A stretch of DNA of 64,000 nucleotides from Siphonodentalium dalli (Eukaryota > Mollusca > Scaphopoda > Gadilida > Siphonodentaliidae): NCBI GenBank assembly GCA_032622095.1, contig CP136064.1, positions 143,297,954 through 143,361,953 of the forward strand. The letters run 5' to 3'. A program made the translations under genes and the position numbers. How positions within the stretch are numbered: the first letter of the stretch is position 1; every line of letters starts with the position of its first letter. Below, one piece after another: positions 22,978 through 35,094 of this stretch. The notes under the pieces were generated by a model. It ran no database searches. It saw only the letters and a list, made by a program, of their open reading frames with translations, and was not told the DNA's origin.

Positions 22978-23046
22978 TTTCCCAAGCCAATCCCGTAGCC
23001 GTAGGAGACAAAAGCCCTCTACTTTCACCCAGATTGGCTTGGAAAA
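22978..23046. repeat. 69-bp miniature inverted element, copy 1
   Basis: It is bounded by cccaagccaatc and gattggcttgg, inverted relative to each other, around an interior gtagccgtaggagacaaaag. The same unit recurs at 23289-23359. Its size is unusual for a MITE. Confidence 0.65.
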
Positions 23047-23288
23047 ATAAGGCCTGCAAAAGTGAGAAATAAACAAATACTGAAGGCGGAATATAGAACA
23101 ATTACTGTCAAATACAGCCATTTGGGTTGACATTCCAACAGTAGAGAAGCAGATTATTGTATGGTGTATGGAGAAGTACAGCGTTACAGAACCGAGGTTA
23201 GGTTCTATGAAAGAAGGATATATATAGATGTTGCGGAAACTGCAACGCCACGAGATTCTAGAATATATTAAAGAACAAAACTAAATGG

Positions 23289-23359
23289 TTTTCCAAGCCA
23301 ATCCCGTAGCCGTATAGGTGACAAAAGCCCTCTACTTTCACGCATATTCGCTTGGAAAA
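23289..23359. repeat. 71-bp miniature inverted element, copy 2
   Basis: Same interior (cccgtagccgta, gacaaaagccctctactttca) and ends ttttccaagc / gcttggaaaa as copy 1, about 310 bp downstream. Confidence 0.65.
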
Positions 23360-23839
23360 TATTCTTAACATTGATATCACATAACATTAAGCACCATTTT
23401 TATAAAAGCGAACACACTAGCTACGATTTTTGCAAACACATTGGGGAATAAAAAGCTTAGACGCAAGTTAGCGTTATAGCTGCTTTCTGTTTGAAAATAA
23501 CACGATGGTCGCATCTAATGTCACGTGACGTGGAGTATTATTTTGAGGCGAATTTACATTTCTTATAATTTATAGCATTATGCTGAAAGCATTAATAATA
23601 TGCATACCAAATTGGTAGAACTACCGTTTAGCTGGAACTCATGGGTTAACGACATAAACACAATTATTAGCATATATATCATTATATATGACAACCTGTG
23701 GTGGTGGTGAGCAGTTGAAAATTGTCAGAATTGGGTGGACGGATGCATGGGGTTCCTGGCCATTTGGTGACGTTAACGCAGGGGTATACGACCGGCTATA
23801 GCGTCCGGCCTGAGGGGGGGGGTCCACCCTGTAGTTGTA
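23360..23839. other. Non-coding interval
   Basis: No recognised gene. A G run lies at about 23813-23822. Confidence 0.4.
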
Positions 23840-24030
23840 TCTGGTGCTAACAAAAATATTATAGATAGGTCGACAAACGCGTCAAATAGTTTATATACCG
23901 ACATTAATATATACCACCAAAAGCCTTACAGTCATAGACACAGTCATAGACTGAAATCGGGTCCCGTTTTTCTCCATGCATGAAGCAATAAAGGGCACTT
24001 ATTACCAGTTTACTCCTGTTATCATATCAC
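23840..24030. repeat. Repeat shared with 26895-27075
   Basis: Both begin tctggtgctaacaaaa and share gataggtcgacaaa.gcgtca, accgacattaat, catagactgaaatcgg, caataaagg and agtttactcctgtta. It is the left part of block B's repeat context and shows that the duplication extends at least three-fold. Confidence 0.75.
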
Positions 24031-24289
24031 CCCGTCTTCCCGCCCCAACATACATATTCACACCGGTAGTGTGTTATTGTCGGCGCTGTAAATGTTTATT
24101 GTGCCTGATATATGGTAGTATATATAATGCTTCTTGCATACTGCCGTCGATCCGTGTTATTATGTAATAGCTACTTACTCAGTGCCGGTTAACGTTTTAT
24201 TTAATTTTGATCGAATTGTATGTAAAATTAACATCATATAACTTAATGTTCAGAAGAAATCATATCATTTTCATGGCGGTTTGCGCTCC

Positions 24290-25345
24290 AAAATACACCC
24301 AATATTGTTCGCTTTTGAATATTTAGCGGTGTCGAAATATGTCGATAAATACTTGAACTACCTTTCTGTGGGCATAAAAAGTCTCAGAAATACGAAAGCA
24401 AGTCATAAAAAAATACAACTTTGAACACGATGTATGTGTCCCAAACAAACAACAGCGTTCCGTGTTAAGTCTATCCTTGGTATGGTTGCAATAAAGAGCG
24501 TTTGCTTAAATTCTGGGCGAAAAAAATTGAGCAGCTGGAAAAATCCTGTGACCATGACAAGTAATTTTGATGGCATATGAAGCCAGTATAGGATTATTTC
24601 GACATACCTTATACCACCTTCCAAATTACAGAGACACAATTTGGAAGCTCGAATAAGCCATGTCCGTATTCAGGTGTGTATATTTTATAAAAACTAGAAC
24701 GTAAATATATTACTAATTTGAAGTACATAATATATGCCGATGAGGAATTTTCACAATCTTTCTACTTATTATTATGAACTTCTGGTCCTCGACTTATAAT
24801 AATATATTATATTATAATAATATTATTATTATATAAACTGTCTGGTCCTCGAATTATAATAATATGAGGCTAAGCTGAGAATTTTAAACAAAATGGGCCG
24901 CTGCTTCAAGATATACACAAAACACTCTTGTCGTCTTCCCATTCATTTCCCAGGTTGTGGAGCGCGCGGAAAAACAATCTAGGAAAATATCTGATTGTAA
25001 AGGAACAATATATTTTGTGTCGATCACATCGATTAACTTGCAAAAAATATCCATATTTCGTTACATCTGGTTAATATGCGACGTTGGCATGCGCCTGGCG
25101 TATAATTAATTAAATACATTATAATTCCTATATATTATTTTGTCTATAGATCCAAGAATGCCAATTATATATTAATAAAAGTACCGAAACGCTTGCGTAG
25201 ATTGCATGATTCCATGTATTATACTGTCACACCAGGTCACACGCTGACTTTTTCCGTATATTTTTTACATGTTGAAATTTTGATCAAAATAAAATATTGT
25301 ACCAACACTTTAAACATTTGCCATCATGCCCTCACGCAACCGGTA
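24290..25345. repeat. Block B of the segmental duplication
   Basis: Partner of 20581-22085, diverged with many indels. Within it, 24795-24863 is an AT palindrome-like run (ttataataat repeated and inverted) between two copies of ctggtcctcga at about 24783 and 24843. Confidence 0.7.
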
Positions 25346-25779
25346 TCCATACTGACATTTGTGTGGACGTTGGGTCAAGTCCTATATGCCGCATAAAGGG
25401 ATCCAAGGGACCCGCAGCGCGTATATATGTACCAGTATAGAAACAAAATTAAGTCTGTAAAACAACACATCATGCACAAATAATATCGAACATGGAAAAT
25501 AGATAAATACGCTGTTCTTATATATCAATTATTGACAGTTGCCCAATAAACAACATTTCGCTTTTTAAACAAATTATTTTTGATGCACACAATGCTTATT
25601 GTTTTGTCCAAAAAATATGTTATTTTCGCTATTTTCTCCGATATATGAAGAGACAATCAAACGAATATATATCAATGAATATATAAGGTCAGTATAACTC
25701 TTGTTCGATTTATCGAAAGACAATAATAATAAATTGTAACAACCAGTTCGTGTACAATCATAATCAAACAAGAGCATCG
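25346..25779. other. Non-coding interval
   Basis: No gene recognised; AT-rich. Confidence 0.4.
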
Positions 25780-26831
25780 CTAGGGCGTGGCAAAATACGC
25801 CCTTTAGCCATTTCGAATTGTACTATCGCAAAATAAGATAATACTTTGAGCTTACATTTGAAGAAAATCTGATATACCCCTAATTTCAATGCCAAAATGT
25901 GGTCAAATTCTAAGTCGAAAAAATGGCCATAACTCATGTAAAAATAATTAGACAGAACCTATATTCAAACTTGGTCTGTAGTCTTAGATGGGAAATACAC
26001 ATACCAGCTTTGGTTCAGCTCAAATAATCAAAACTGGAGTTATCGGTCGGAAACCAAAATGTTATGAAATTGGTCAAATTCTAAGTTGAAAAAGGGCCGT
26101 AACTCATGTAAAAATAATTAGACAGAACCTATATTCAAACTTGGTCTGTAGTTTTAGATGGGAAATACACAGACCAACTTAGGTTCAGATCAAATAATCC
26201 AAACTGGAGTTATCTGTCGGAAACCAAAAATGTTAACAGACGGTCAAATTCTAAGTCGAAAAAGGGCTGTAACTCATGTAAAAATAATTGGACGGAACCC
26301 ATATTCGAACTTGGCCTGTATCTTTAGCTGGGAAATACACATACCAACTTTGGTTCAGATCAAATAATCCAAACTGGAGTTATCGGTCGGAAACCAAAAA
26401 TGTTAAATGACGGTCAAATTCTAAGTCGAAAAAGGGCCGTAACTCATGTAAAAATAATTGGACGGAACCCATATTCGAACTTGGCCTGTATCTTTAGCTG
26501 GGAAATACACATACCAACTTTGGTTCAGATCAAATAATCCAAACTGGAGTTATCGGTCGGAAACCAAAAATGTTAAATGACGGTCAAATTCTAAGTCGAA
26601 AAAGGGCCGTAACTCATGTAAAAATATTTGGACGGAACCTATATTCGAACTTGGCCTGTATCTTTAGCTGGGAAATACACATACCAACTTTGGTTCAGAT
26701 CAAATAATCCAAACTGGAGTTATCGATCGGAAACCAAAAATGTTAACGGACGGACGGACAGACAGACGGACAGACGGACGGACGGACAGACTGATAACAT
26801 AATACGACCTTTTTTCAAAAAGGGCGTATAA
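25780..26831. mobile_element. pearl-like element: five 170-bp core units plus GACG tail
   Basis: Core units start with ggtcaaattctaag at 25901, 26072, 26242, 26412 and 26582, periods of 171, 170, 170 and 170 bp; units 3-5 are almost identical. They are followed by an impure acgg/acag tetranucleotide run (about 26745-26790) and a 3' end in which ttttttcaaaaa forms a hairpin and gggcgtata precedes aaaag. The left end carries ggcaaaatacgccctttag, inverted relative to the right end. Left leader, tandem core of about 160-170 bp, tetranucleotide microsatellite and short 3' hairpin is the described plan of bivalve pearl elements, thought to be Helitron-related. No transposase is encoded. Confidence 0.75.
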
Positions 26832-26894
26832 AAAGCGATATGGCAGTTTAAAACCATGCATAAATGCTCGATTTAATTACACGTCGGTCCGATT

Positions 26895-27340
26895 TCTGGT
26901 GCTAACAAAACTAGATAGGTCGACAAATGCGTCAAATAGTTTTATATACCGACATTAATGTACAACCGAAGGCATTATTCAAGTTCTAATCATAGACTGA
27001 AATCGGTTCCCGTTTGTTTTTCCAACAGGAAACAATAAAGGTCGCTTATTACTAGTTTACTCCTGTTACGATATGAATAAAGAGCGTTTATCAAGAAAAG
27101 GATGATACTGTATGGGTACTGTATGTATACGACTGTATGGGCATATTAAGTTTAATGATGTGACAGTATCGGAGTTTTGTGTAACCGCTATGCATATATT
27201 GTCATATACATATATTATCACTCTAAACTCCATACTCACTATCAAATTACGAATACATAATATTAGTTACTCCGTTCTGTCAAATTAGAATACATAATTT
27301 TAGTTAGGTTCGAATGAGCCATTTTCGTTTATTCTTTAAT
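26895..27340. repeat. Third, shortened copy of the segmental repeat
   Basis: The first 180 bp match 23840-24030. Later landmarks aataaagagcgttt and ttcgaatgagccattttcgtttat match blocks A and B with the middle deleted. Confidence 0.6.
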
Positions 27341-28376
27341 ATATCAGAACACGTTTTATTAAGTCTACGTAAGCAACGAGACTCAGAAATATTAAATAAA
27401 GACAAACATAACATAAGTAATTATAGTCCGATTTTAAAAATTGAAACGCCAATATGCATGCTATTAACACCAGAATGACATGTCCGAACGTGCTACGTAA
27501 ATTCAAGAAAAACATTTTAACGAAGTATAAAACGAGTAGCCTGGTATGTTGTTCTTCACTGGCCGGGGACCAGCCAAAGACGCCTGGGAGATCAAAGAAC
27601 GGTGCCGACGGATTTTTGTTTGGGCTGACTTCAGTCTCCAATGCAAGGGAAGAGAAATATGTTGCAAAATGCAACATTGTGCTAGTTTATTAAGACGAAA
27701 ACGTTCACAAATGTTATACTTGGTAACATATAGCCTAAATTGTGAGTTCACACCACAATGGTACGTGGAATAAACAAGATTTACTAACATAACAGGAACT
27801 ATTTTTCATAACAAATCACAGCCACCGCGGAATCTGGAAAATTCTGTTACTATATTTAGGACCCCATATCTGGGGTCGGTCTTTGATGTAGAGTTTCCCT
27901 AATGAAAAATCTATGTTAGAACACCGCTGACAAGACCACCGAAATGTTGAATCTTCCGATGTCGCCAAGTCAAACTCCTCGTACTTCGAGTTGTAAAGTT
28001 CATACATAGTCTATCTTAGAACTCCGTTTGATAGCAACCTACGGTTGTGGAGCAGAGAGATAAGCTTCTTCTCTCTCATAGTGTTAAGATTCAGTAAAGA
28101 TTCCGAAAGATCTCTTAATCTTAACTGCGTAAATAAATCAACCGGCTTGTTCGCTGAAGTTACGAATGATAAGATTAGGATACGGTGCGGTATTCTCGAT
28201 TCCGGTTTTTCAAAAACACGGAACGGAAAGCGGAACGAACCGCACAGCGTAAATATCTAGTAAGCTGAGTTACTATCAATATGGACATATCAGGTAATTT
28301 AATTTATGAAATAAAATTACTTGGCCGTGGTAGCACCCGAAAGGTTCCAGCAGTGCAATATCTACAGACAGATACA
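27341..28376. other. Non-coding interval with short open frames
   Basis: The minus-strand ORF at 27816-28007 (63 codons) contains WSCQRC and an acidic N-terminus, vaguely like the end of a PHD-type finger from a LINE ORF. The upstream cysteines were not found, so no call is made. Nothing else recognised. Confidence 0.35.
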
Positions 28377-28641
28377 GATGCATTGTGATGGTGGTCATAT
28401 TCTCACTCAAACGTCAAGTGAAAACAAGACATTATGATGCAATGTGATAGTGGTCATAATCTCACTCAAACAAGACATCATGATGCAATGTGATAGTGGT
28501 CATATTCTCATGCAAATGTCAAGTGAAAACAAGTCTTCATGATGCAATGTGATGGTGGTCATATTCTCACGCAAATGTCAAGTGAAAACAAGACATCATG
28601 ATGCAATGTGATGGTGGTCATATTCTGATTCAAATGTCAAC
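28377..28641. repeat. 59-bp minisatellite, five units
   Basis: Units start gatgca.tgtgat at 28377, 28436, 28482, 28541 and 28600. Periods are 59, 46 (one unit has an internal deletion), 59 and 59 bp; the last unit is partial. The same unit occurs at 7781-7860. Confidence 0.9.
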
Positions 28642-28645
28642 TTGA

Positions 28646-31560
28646 AGGAATAGATGTGACTTTTTCTATCCCTTGAATAAATGGGAATCCATGAGTTGTT
28701 TCTCTGTCTTGTCATCTACTTAATTATTATATGGACATTCCAGCAAATATGAATAGAGTAGACCATCTTGATATTTAATTTTATAAATTGTTTGGAGGAT
28801 ACTAACAGAAATCAACAGTTTAACTCTTTTCATCACAGCTGGTGACATAATTTACTTTCACCATGGCAGCCCACTTTAGTGGGCAGAGAGTAATTTAATT
28901 TTAATTTCGGGAAGAATACAATATTTCCAGGGACATACAAATGTTTTTATTGGTACAGCGACTTGTATATCCTTTATCGATACTAATTTATTGGTGCATA
29001 CGCAGATCTCATAAAGAGACTTTCTGGGCCTAAATATAGACAGCACATGTATGATGTCACAATTACTATTTTGGGGTTTACAAAAAAATGTTGATGCAAT
29101 GCTGCCAACAGGTGTGGTGTTTTGAGTCACATACCAATTTAGTCTATTATACAAACAGATACCGGTTCCCATAACTTTAATTTTATAAGTTATGAAATAA
29201 AAAAGATTATGTTATATTTGTGGTCTCCGTCTATTGTCTCCTATTTTTGATGCAATGTTACGAGAATCACCGAACAGTGCGACTTCAATAATAATAGTTG
29301 CGGGTGCATGTTAATAACATATGACATCGACATTCATAAACATTTTGGGATCCTGATCAGGACCTTGGCAGTTGAGTTGTTTTAGTTGCAAAGTTTAATA
29401 CTCATAATGCATCAGTATAATCACAAGTAAATTCATGTGGGCCTAAATGAAACAGATTGGTACAACATTTGAAACCATGCAGGGTCTCATCACATTCATG
29501 TATATATGCCACACTTGCAAGAAATTTATGCATGTAGTTGTGGGACATATTGTAATGCAAAGTTGATATTTTATCATTAAGATATCCCAGACACAGGTGA
29601 CACAACTAGTGTTTATTGGGTTTCAATATCCCTTCTCAGTTCTTACCTGTATACACCTGAGAAATCATTTTGTGGTGATGTCTCCAACTGGTATATAATA
29701 CAAATTGAAGGACACTTTACTATTAAACTTTCATAAAAACATGCAGTTTGCCATATCCGACATCACTCAAAAGGTAATATTGAAGCAATACACCAGGGAG
29801 ACATAACTTTACTTTAATAGGCAATTTGTAAATCCAGGGTTCTGGGATATCTATGTATATTCAGTGATGAAAGAGTTATTAAATACTTAATATTTATCTA
29901 ACCCTGAATTTAAAGGGAATAGCCTCAACTAACACATACTACAAAGAGGTTGAGTACATGCATCTGAAATCTGAATGTGAGGTGGAAAATTTGACCAAAG
30001 CATTGTTGATCATTTCAATTCAAGAGGAAATGGGCTGAGAAATTTAACGAAAGCCAAACATGGCACATTCTTTGCTTATTCGGTACAGTGTGAGAAAATG
30101 TTCATTTATATTAAAATCATACAGTCAGTGAGAATTCCCAGAGGAGGGGGTTGGTAATGAACCAGAAAGGACGACACTTATCCGAGCATATACCCTTAGA
30201 TACATAGTGAGTCCCAGAAGGGAAAAATGATTCATCAGGATGGATATCCTACCAATGGCTAATTTCCTTCTCTGGAGTGCGAGGATTGAAGCATACACAA
30301 AAATTAATTTGATATTCGGTCAGACCGAGAGAAATTACCTTCTCTTGATCAGTTGTCTGTCACTGCGCTAGTGAGGCCAAATTGGACGGATCTATTTCCA
30401 TGCATGTCCGTGGTTCTATTGTGTTGATGCTAGTATTGACAACATTTTATACCAGCTAACAAAGTCCTCAAGACAACTCACAAGTTTGACATGAATCTCA
30501 AACACACATCTCGGAGAATTTGATTAATGTCAGCTAATGTTTGTATAAGGTATTGACTGTTTGAATAAAAGAGGAAATTGCTGAATAGACTTCCTTTTAT
30601 CTGTTGAAATATCATGAAAGAAACAGTTATCGGAATATCTCTTTTTTAGCATCAACAACATTTATAAGACTCCCAATGACCTATTTAGCAGTGTTATTCA
30701 TAAATTTGTTAAATTTCAGATATGTACTTTTAATAGTTGTCCACAATAGAGCTCTTTGAGATCATGTTGGAATACATACAACTGTCATTAAAACTTGACA
30801 TGATTTGACATAAAACAAACAGAAATTTACTGGCTTTTCATTACCAGGTGTCAAACCCAAACCACCCACAAACATGCAGTGTGCGAGTTCAAAAATTAAT
30901 TCAAATATACCTAATCGTCATGGAAGGATGGGATCATGCAGATTGGCAATAAAGATTATGATGCTCTTAGTATAAAGGCAATCCCACATAAACCATTTCA
31001 AAGAAGACAACTATCCACATATACAATTCTTATTCAGCAGAAAGGAATCCTTAATTAATATGATCACAGCATGTAGCCATTTGGGTTTCTTTTGAATCTT
31101 ATCTTTTAAGATGTTTTATGTTTCTCACTCCATGTTTATATTTCCACCAACCTATATATTATAACCACTTTGCATGAACATGCTTTGAGGCAGTTTGTCT
31201 GAAGTTTAATCCACCATAACATTGTATTTATTCAACAGGGACCCACAGGGAAGTAGGGCAGGAAATGTAATTTGTTTTAGTCTTGCAAAATGAGTAAACA
31301 TGTTGTGGTACGTGTTGTATTTAATAGATCATGAAGTGGGTGGAACCAAAATAAATCTCAGACATTTATGAGAAGAGTAGGAAATAAACTCAAAGATGTA
31401 CCTTAGAGTTTTGATTTGTGACTCAGAAATTTCAAGTGGGGAGAGATGAAGAGGTGAAGAGGGTTCCAAATCTCACAGCAATTTTTAAAAGATGAAGCAA
31501 CCTTCCATCTTGAGGAAATTTGAAATCTTAACTCTTTCATGATGGAGCAGCGTTGGTGCA
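28646..31560. other. Non-coding interval, 2.9 kb
   Basis: No recognised gene, RNA or repeat. Only short AT-rich open frames. A host intron or intergenic DNA is possible. Confidence 0.4.
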
Positions 31561-32023
31561 GCATTAACTCTTTCGCTGCCAATCACGACTAAAGTCGAAT
31601 TACCCATACAATGCCGATAGCGACTTGAGTTGAAATTGGGTACACACTGCCAGCAGGACAGGTACATGGGTGTAAATTTGTGAGGTAGTGTAGATAAGAG
31701 GCAGTCTCTGCATGTATAAGTCATATATAACGCGAACCGCTATATACGGGCACTTGAGGATTTCATGGTCACGTGATCTCCTCATAGGTCACATGTATGT
31801 CTCTAGCTATCATATTTTAACCGATAATACAAAAATGGAACTCAAATACAGCAACAAACCCAACATGATATGTTCATCACAAGCTTATAACCTAATAAAT
31901 TTGGATAATACCCAAAACAACAGTTATACTGGCGTTATATATAGACCGAAGATGGCCACCAAGGTCAAGTGACCAATGTGGGGTAGCCAATGTGGCTGCA
32001 ACAGGTCAACATGTATATATATA

Positions 32024-32236
32024 CAGTAATGCCCTAAATAATTGACTCCTTAACCACAGCAGAATTATGGGTAACTTTTCAGGATTTAGTCGGAAATACG
32101 GCTTGTTGCCATTCATCGGAAAGCTCTTAGTGAGAGCTTTCCGATCAATGGCAACAAGCCATATTTCCGACTAAATCCTGAAAAGTTACCCATAATTATG
32201 TTGTGGTTAAGGAGTCAATTATTTAGGGCATTACTG
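32024..32236. mobile_element. Foldback MITE, 213 bp, Tc1/mariner-like TA target
   Basis: Two 104-bp arms (32024-32127 and 32133-32236) are inverted copies with four mismatches seen, separated by five bases. The ends are cagtaatgcccta, flanked by TA at 32022-32023 and 32237-32238, as expected for a Tc1/mariner-type target. No coding sequence. A solo arm lies at 32400-32464. Confidence 0.8.
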
Positions 32237-32399
32237 TAATCGCTTCCTATTCAATCAGTATTTATCATGTCAATCATAGACAAGCACTGCCATTTGAGTA
32301 CTGTAATTATACTATAGTATCTTGTTTTTGGAGTCGCCAGCGAGTTGATAAAATGGATGCCTCAAGGAGAAAGGTGAAAATCTGACGACACGGTGTGGG

Positions 32400-32464
32400 T
32401 AAATCCTGAAAAGTTACCCATAATTATGCTGTGGTTAAGGAGTCGATTATTTAGGGCATTACTG
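32400..32464. mobile_element. Solo half-arm of the foldback MITE
   Basis: It runs taaatcctgaaaagttaccc to gggcattactg and matches about 65 bp of the right arm of the element at 32024-32236, again followed by TA. It is either a deletion derivative or a broken second copy. Confidence 0.75.
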
Positions 32465-32974
32465 TAGTTATAAGTCCAACAGCATAAGACAAAGACATTT
32501 ACGATATTTTTAAATGTTAATGCATCACCCGTACCTATACATGTATGTACCTGGAATATATCTGAACACATACATAATTAAGTTCATTGTAATCACCATG
32601 GTCACGTGACCTATTCAAATGTGGGTGTATATAGCACATTTTGGCCGGGTATGGGTCCCTCCCTGAAAGATGTCAACTAATGACGGTAAAGTGAGAAATA
32701 AATGTCTGAGAACTACCAATTTCTACATTGATAGCACCTATATATACCCATATACGCATGAATATTCATCAAACATAGCCATTAGTGTCTAAACCAAGAT
32801 GGCTGCCAAGGTTGCGTGACCTTTATGGTGGTGGCATGAATGGCTACAAACTCTGTCTAATCACATATGAAGTTTCATAATGCTTGTATAATGTAGTGTA
32901 TGCTTGGCAGTGGGGAATGCGTTTGCCTCGCATATATAAGAGAATCCACTGTCTTTATACAAGGTCAAGGTAAA
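32465..32974. other. Non-coding interval with a weak direct repeat
   Basis: catggtcacgtga (32598) and aagatggctgccaaggt (about 32798) echo 31766 and 31947, suggesting an old duplication across the foldback element. No gene recognised. Confidence 0.35.
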
Positions 32975-33065
32975 TATTGTTAGGCCAGTGCATTCTCTAT
33001 GGAAGACTTGCATATAAAAGAGAATGCATTGGCACAGGGTTTTCGCAAAATTTCAGGAAGCTCCA
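32975..33065 (-). repeat. Partial copy of the piggyBac MITE interior
   Basis: In reverse complement this reads ccctgtgccaatgcattctc and then a shortened hairpin region and ggcctaacaat, matching 18593-18682. Terminal repeats are not preserved. Confidence 0.6.
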
Positions 33066-33768
33066 GTTATATATTTCAGGAAGCTTCAGTCTTAAAAGGG
33101 TTACGGTAACTTCCTCAAAGTGTGGGAATCATTAAACTTGTTATTTTCCAACTTTTGAAATTTTGGGGATGCAAAGAGTGGAATGAAACACAGGATACAT
33201 TAGGATAAGTAACAATTTGCCCTTCAGTCCTCACATTGCTTCCACCAACCCTGATGAAACACTTTTAAGGCTGCATCCCTGTATAAACTTTACTCCAGCT
33301 TCAGATTGTAAGGCCAAAACAAAATATTCCTGTGTTTCTGATGACATGCAAGAAAGAAAAAAATAAGAATACCCCCCAGATTGCTTCTCCTTGTTTTTAA
33401 TGTATTATAAAATAATAAAACTGAGTACATAATATTAGAATATAGTGTAATTTATTGTTTTATTGAATAAAACATGAAAAAATAAGTTTGATTCAGCTGT
33501 GACCTAATTGAAGTGTGGTATAATTTCCAGTTTAACAGTACACACTATGTGTCCGTTTTTACACAGAAATGAATCGGTTTACACGGAGAAAAAAAATCGA
33601 GTGCATACTAATTTTGCAAAATCAATAAAATGAAAACAGTTGGAGGCGCCGGAATAGGGGCGGCGGTTCACCAGAAACACAAGTCTTTTTTATTTTGGCT
33701 TAATCTTATTGCACCATTGGTCATATGTAGGGTTGGCAGAGACAAGACATAATCAATGTTTTGCTGTT
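33066..33768. other. Non-coding interval
   Basis: No recognised gene. Confidence 0.4.
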
Positions 33769-33847
33769 GCTTGATCTAAAAGGTACAAAAGTATTTATAT
33801 CCTATATAGCATAGGATATAAATACTTTTGTACCTTTTAGATCAAGC
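33769..33847. repeat. Perfect hairpin: 37-bp arms, 5-nt loop
   Basis: Positions 33769-33805 and 33811-33847 are perfectly complementary, from gcttgatctaaaaggtacaa inward, with atagc as the loop. There is no mismatch in 37 pairs, whereas most inverted repeats here are diverged. Confidence 0.9.
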
Positions 33848-34416
33848 ATGGGAATAGAAATAATTTGAATGGAGATTAGGGAACCCTAGGAAGAGGATTA
33901 TATGATTTCCATTCAATGAATATGGACAGATCACATATGAATTCTAAAGCTTCCTGATAATTTCAAAAGTTCTGTGCAAATGAGTAAATGTGTCCTGAAT
34001 ATCTGGGGTCAACTAATGAGCACTCATTGATGTTGCATTTCATATAACATTTTCAGAGAAATTAATTAACCAAAATTTTCTAATGTAAAAAATACCTTGT
34101 CTTTGAAGACTATAAGTAATTATTCATCATTAATATAATACTATATATCAGATATCAGTTTGTAAAGGTTTCAACATATTAAAGCAAGGAAGGTACATTC
34201 CTTTTGTCCTAAAATACCTCCCGCACACCTGCTTGAAAACCATTCAGTAAATTACTTCTGGGTGGCTGATCCCAAAAACATTAGTTACACCTATGTTTTG
34301 TGAACTGACATATAATCATCATTTTAATTGCTAGGCCACATGCATGAAGTCAATTTCATTGGAGGATGAATGAACATGCAGAGGATTAAATTCACTAGGA
34401 AACCCACCCAGAATAA

Positions 34417-34438
34417 CCCCCCCCCCCCCCCCCCCCCC
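34417..34438. repeat. Poly-C run of 22
   Basis: An uninterrupted C homopolymer. Similar long runs occur at 40510-40538 and, as G, at 42772-42790. Confidence 0.9.
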
Positions 34439-35094
34439 ATGGATAATAAAACTTCAAACCAACTTCGCTATTGTGAACACCATATAACAGCCTTTATACT
34501 CAATGATCCTAACAACTATGCCACTGGATCCCCCAGTTATAATTAGCATGCAGAGTCGATTTTGGTTGAGGTACTAACAACTCTGAGATCAGACAGTTAA
34601 CCACTGCACATGCGATTTGTGGAATGGAAATCATTATTAAAGTTCAAACAGTTTTTCACTCATGTAAATTAGCCTTTAATAATACCCCCAACAATGCCAA
34701 GGCTTAATTTTATATAAATGGCACATACTGGTGTGAGAAAGCCAAAAGACTCAGCTGCTATTAGAAGATATGTGAGTTTTATCTTATTAAAGCACAGATT
34801 AGGTTTTGTGGGATATTGGGTGTTGGAAGGAACAAGACAGTCAATGACTGTGGCATTGTTCACCTGACTGCAAAGACTGAGAAGACTGGGATTCTGAAGT
34901 CTGCAAAAGTCAGTACTTGTCAAAATCGCTTAAAACAAGTACTTCTAACCAGGGACATAGCTAGATCAAGGAGTTAAATATAATAGCACTAAAAAAAAAA
35001 TTCTATTAAAAAAAATGTCTAATATAAAACGTTTAAAAAAAAATCAAAATGATTAAATGTTAAAAATTCTATGTCCTTAAACCTCTTATGATCG
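34439..35094. other. Non-coding interval
   Basis: A block at about 34919-34970 (gtcaaaatcgcttaaaacaa, agggacatagct) is shared with 43818-43863. No gene. Confidence 0.4.

Noticed and set aside
27816-28007. Minus-strand ORF with a WSCQRC motif resembling the end of a PHD-type zinc finger
   Set aside because: The required upstream cysteine/histidine pairs are not present in any frame just before it, and a stop directly precedes the ATG.
31523-31640. Possible extra piggyBac-type terminus (ttaactctttcgctgcc)
   Set aside because: TTAA plus a weakly similar end is present, but no matching inverted partner could be found within a reasonable distance.
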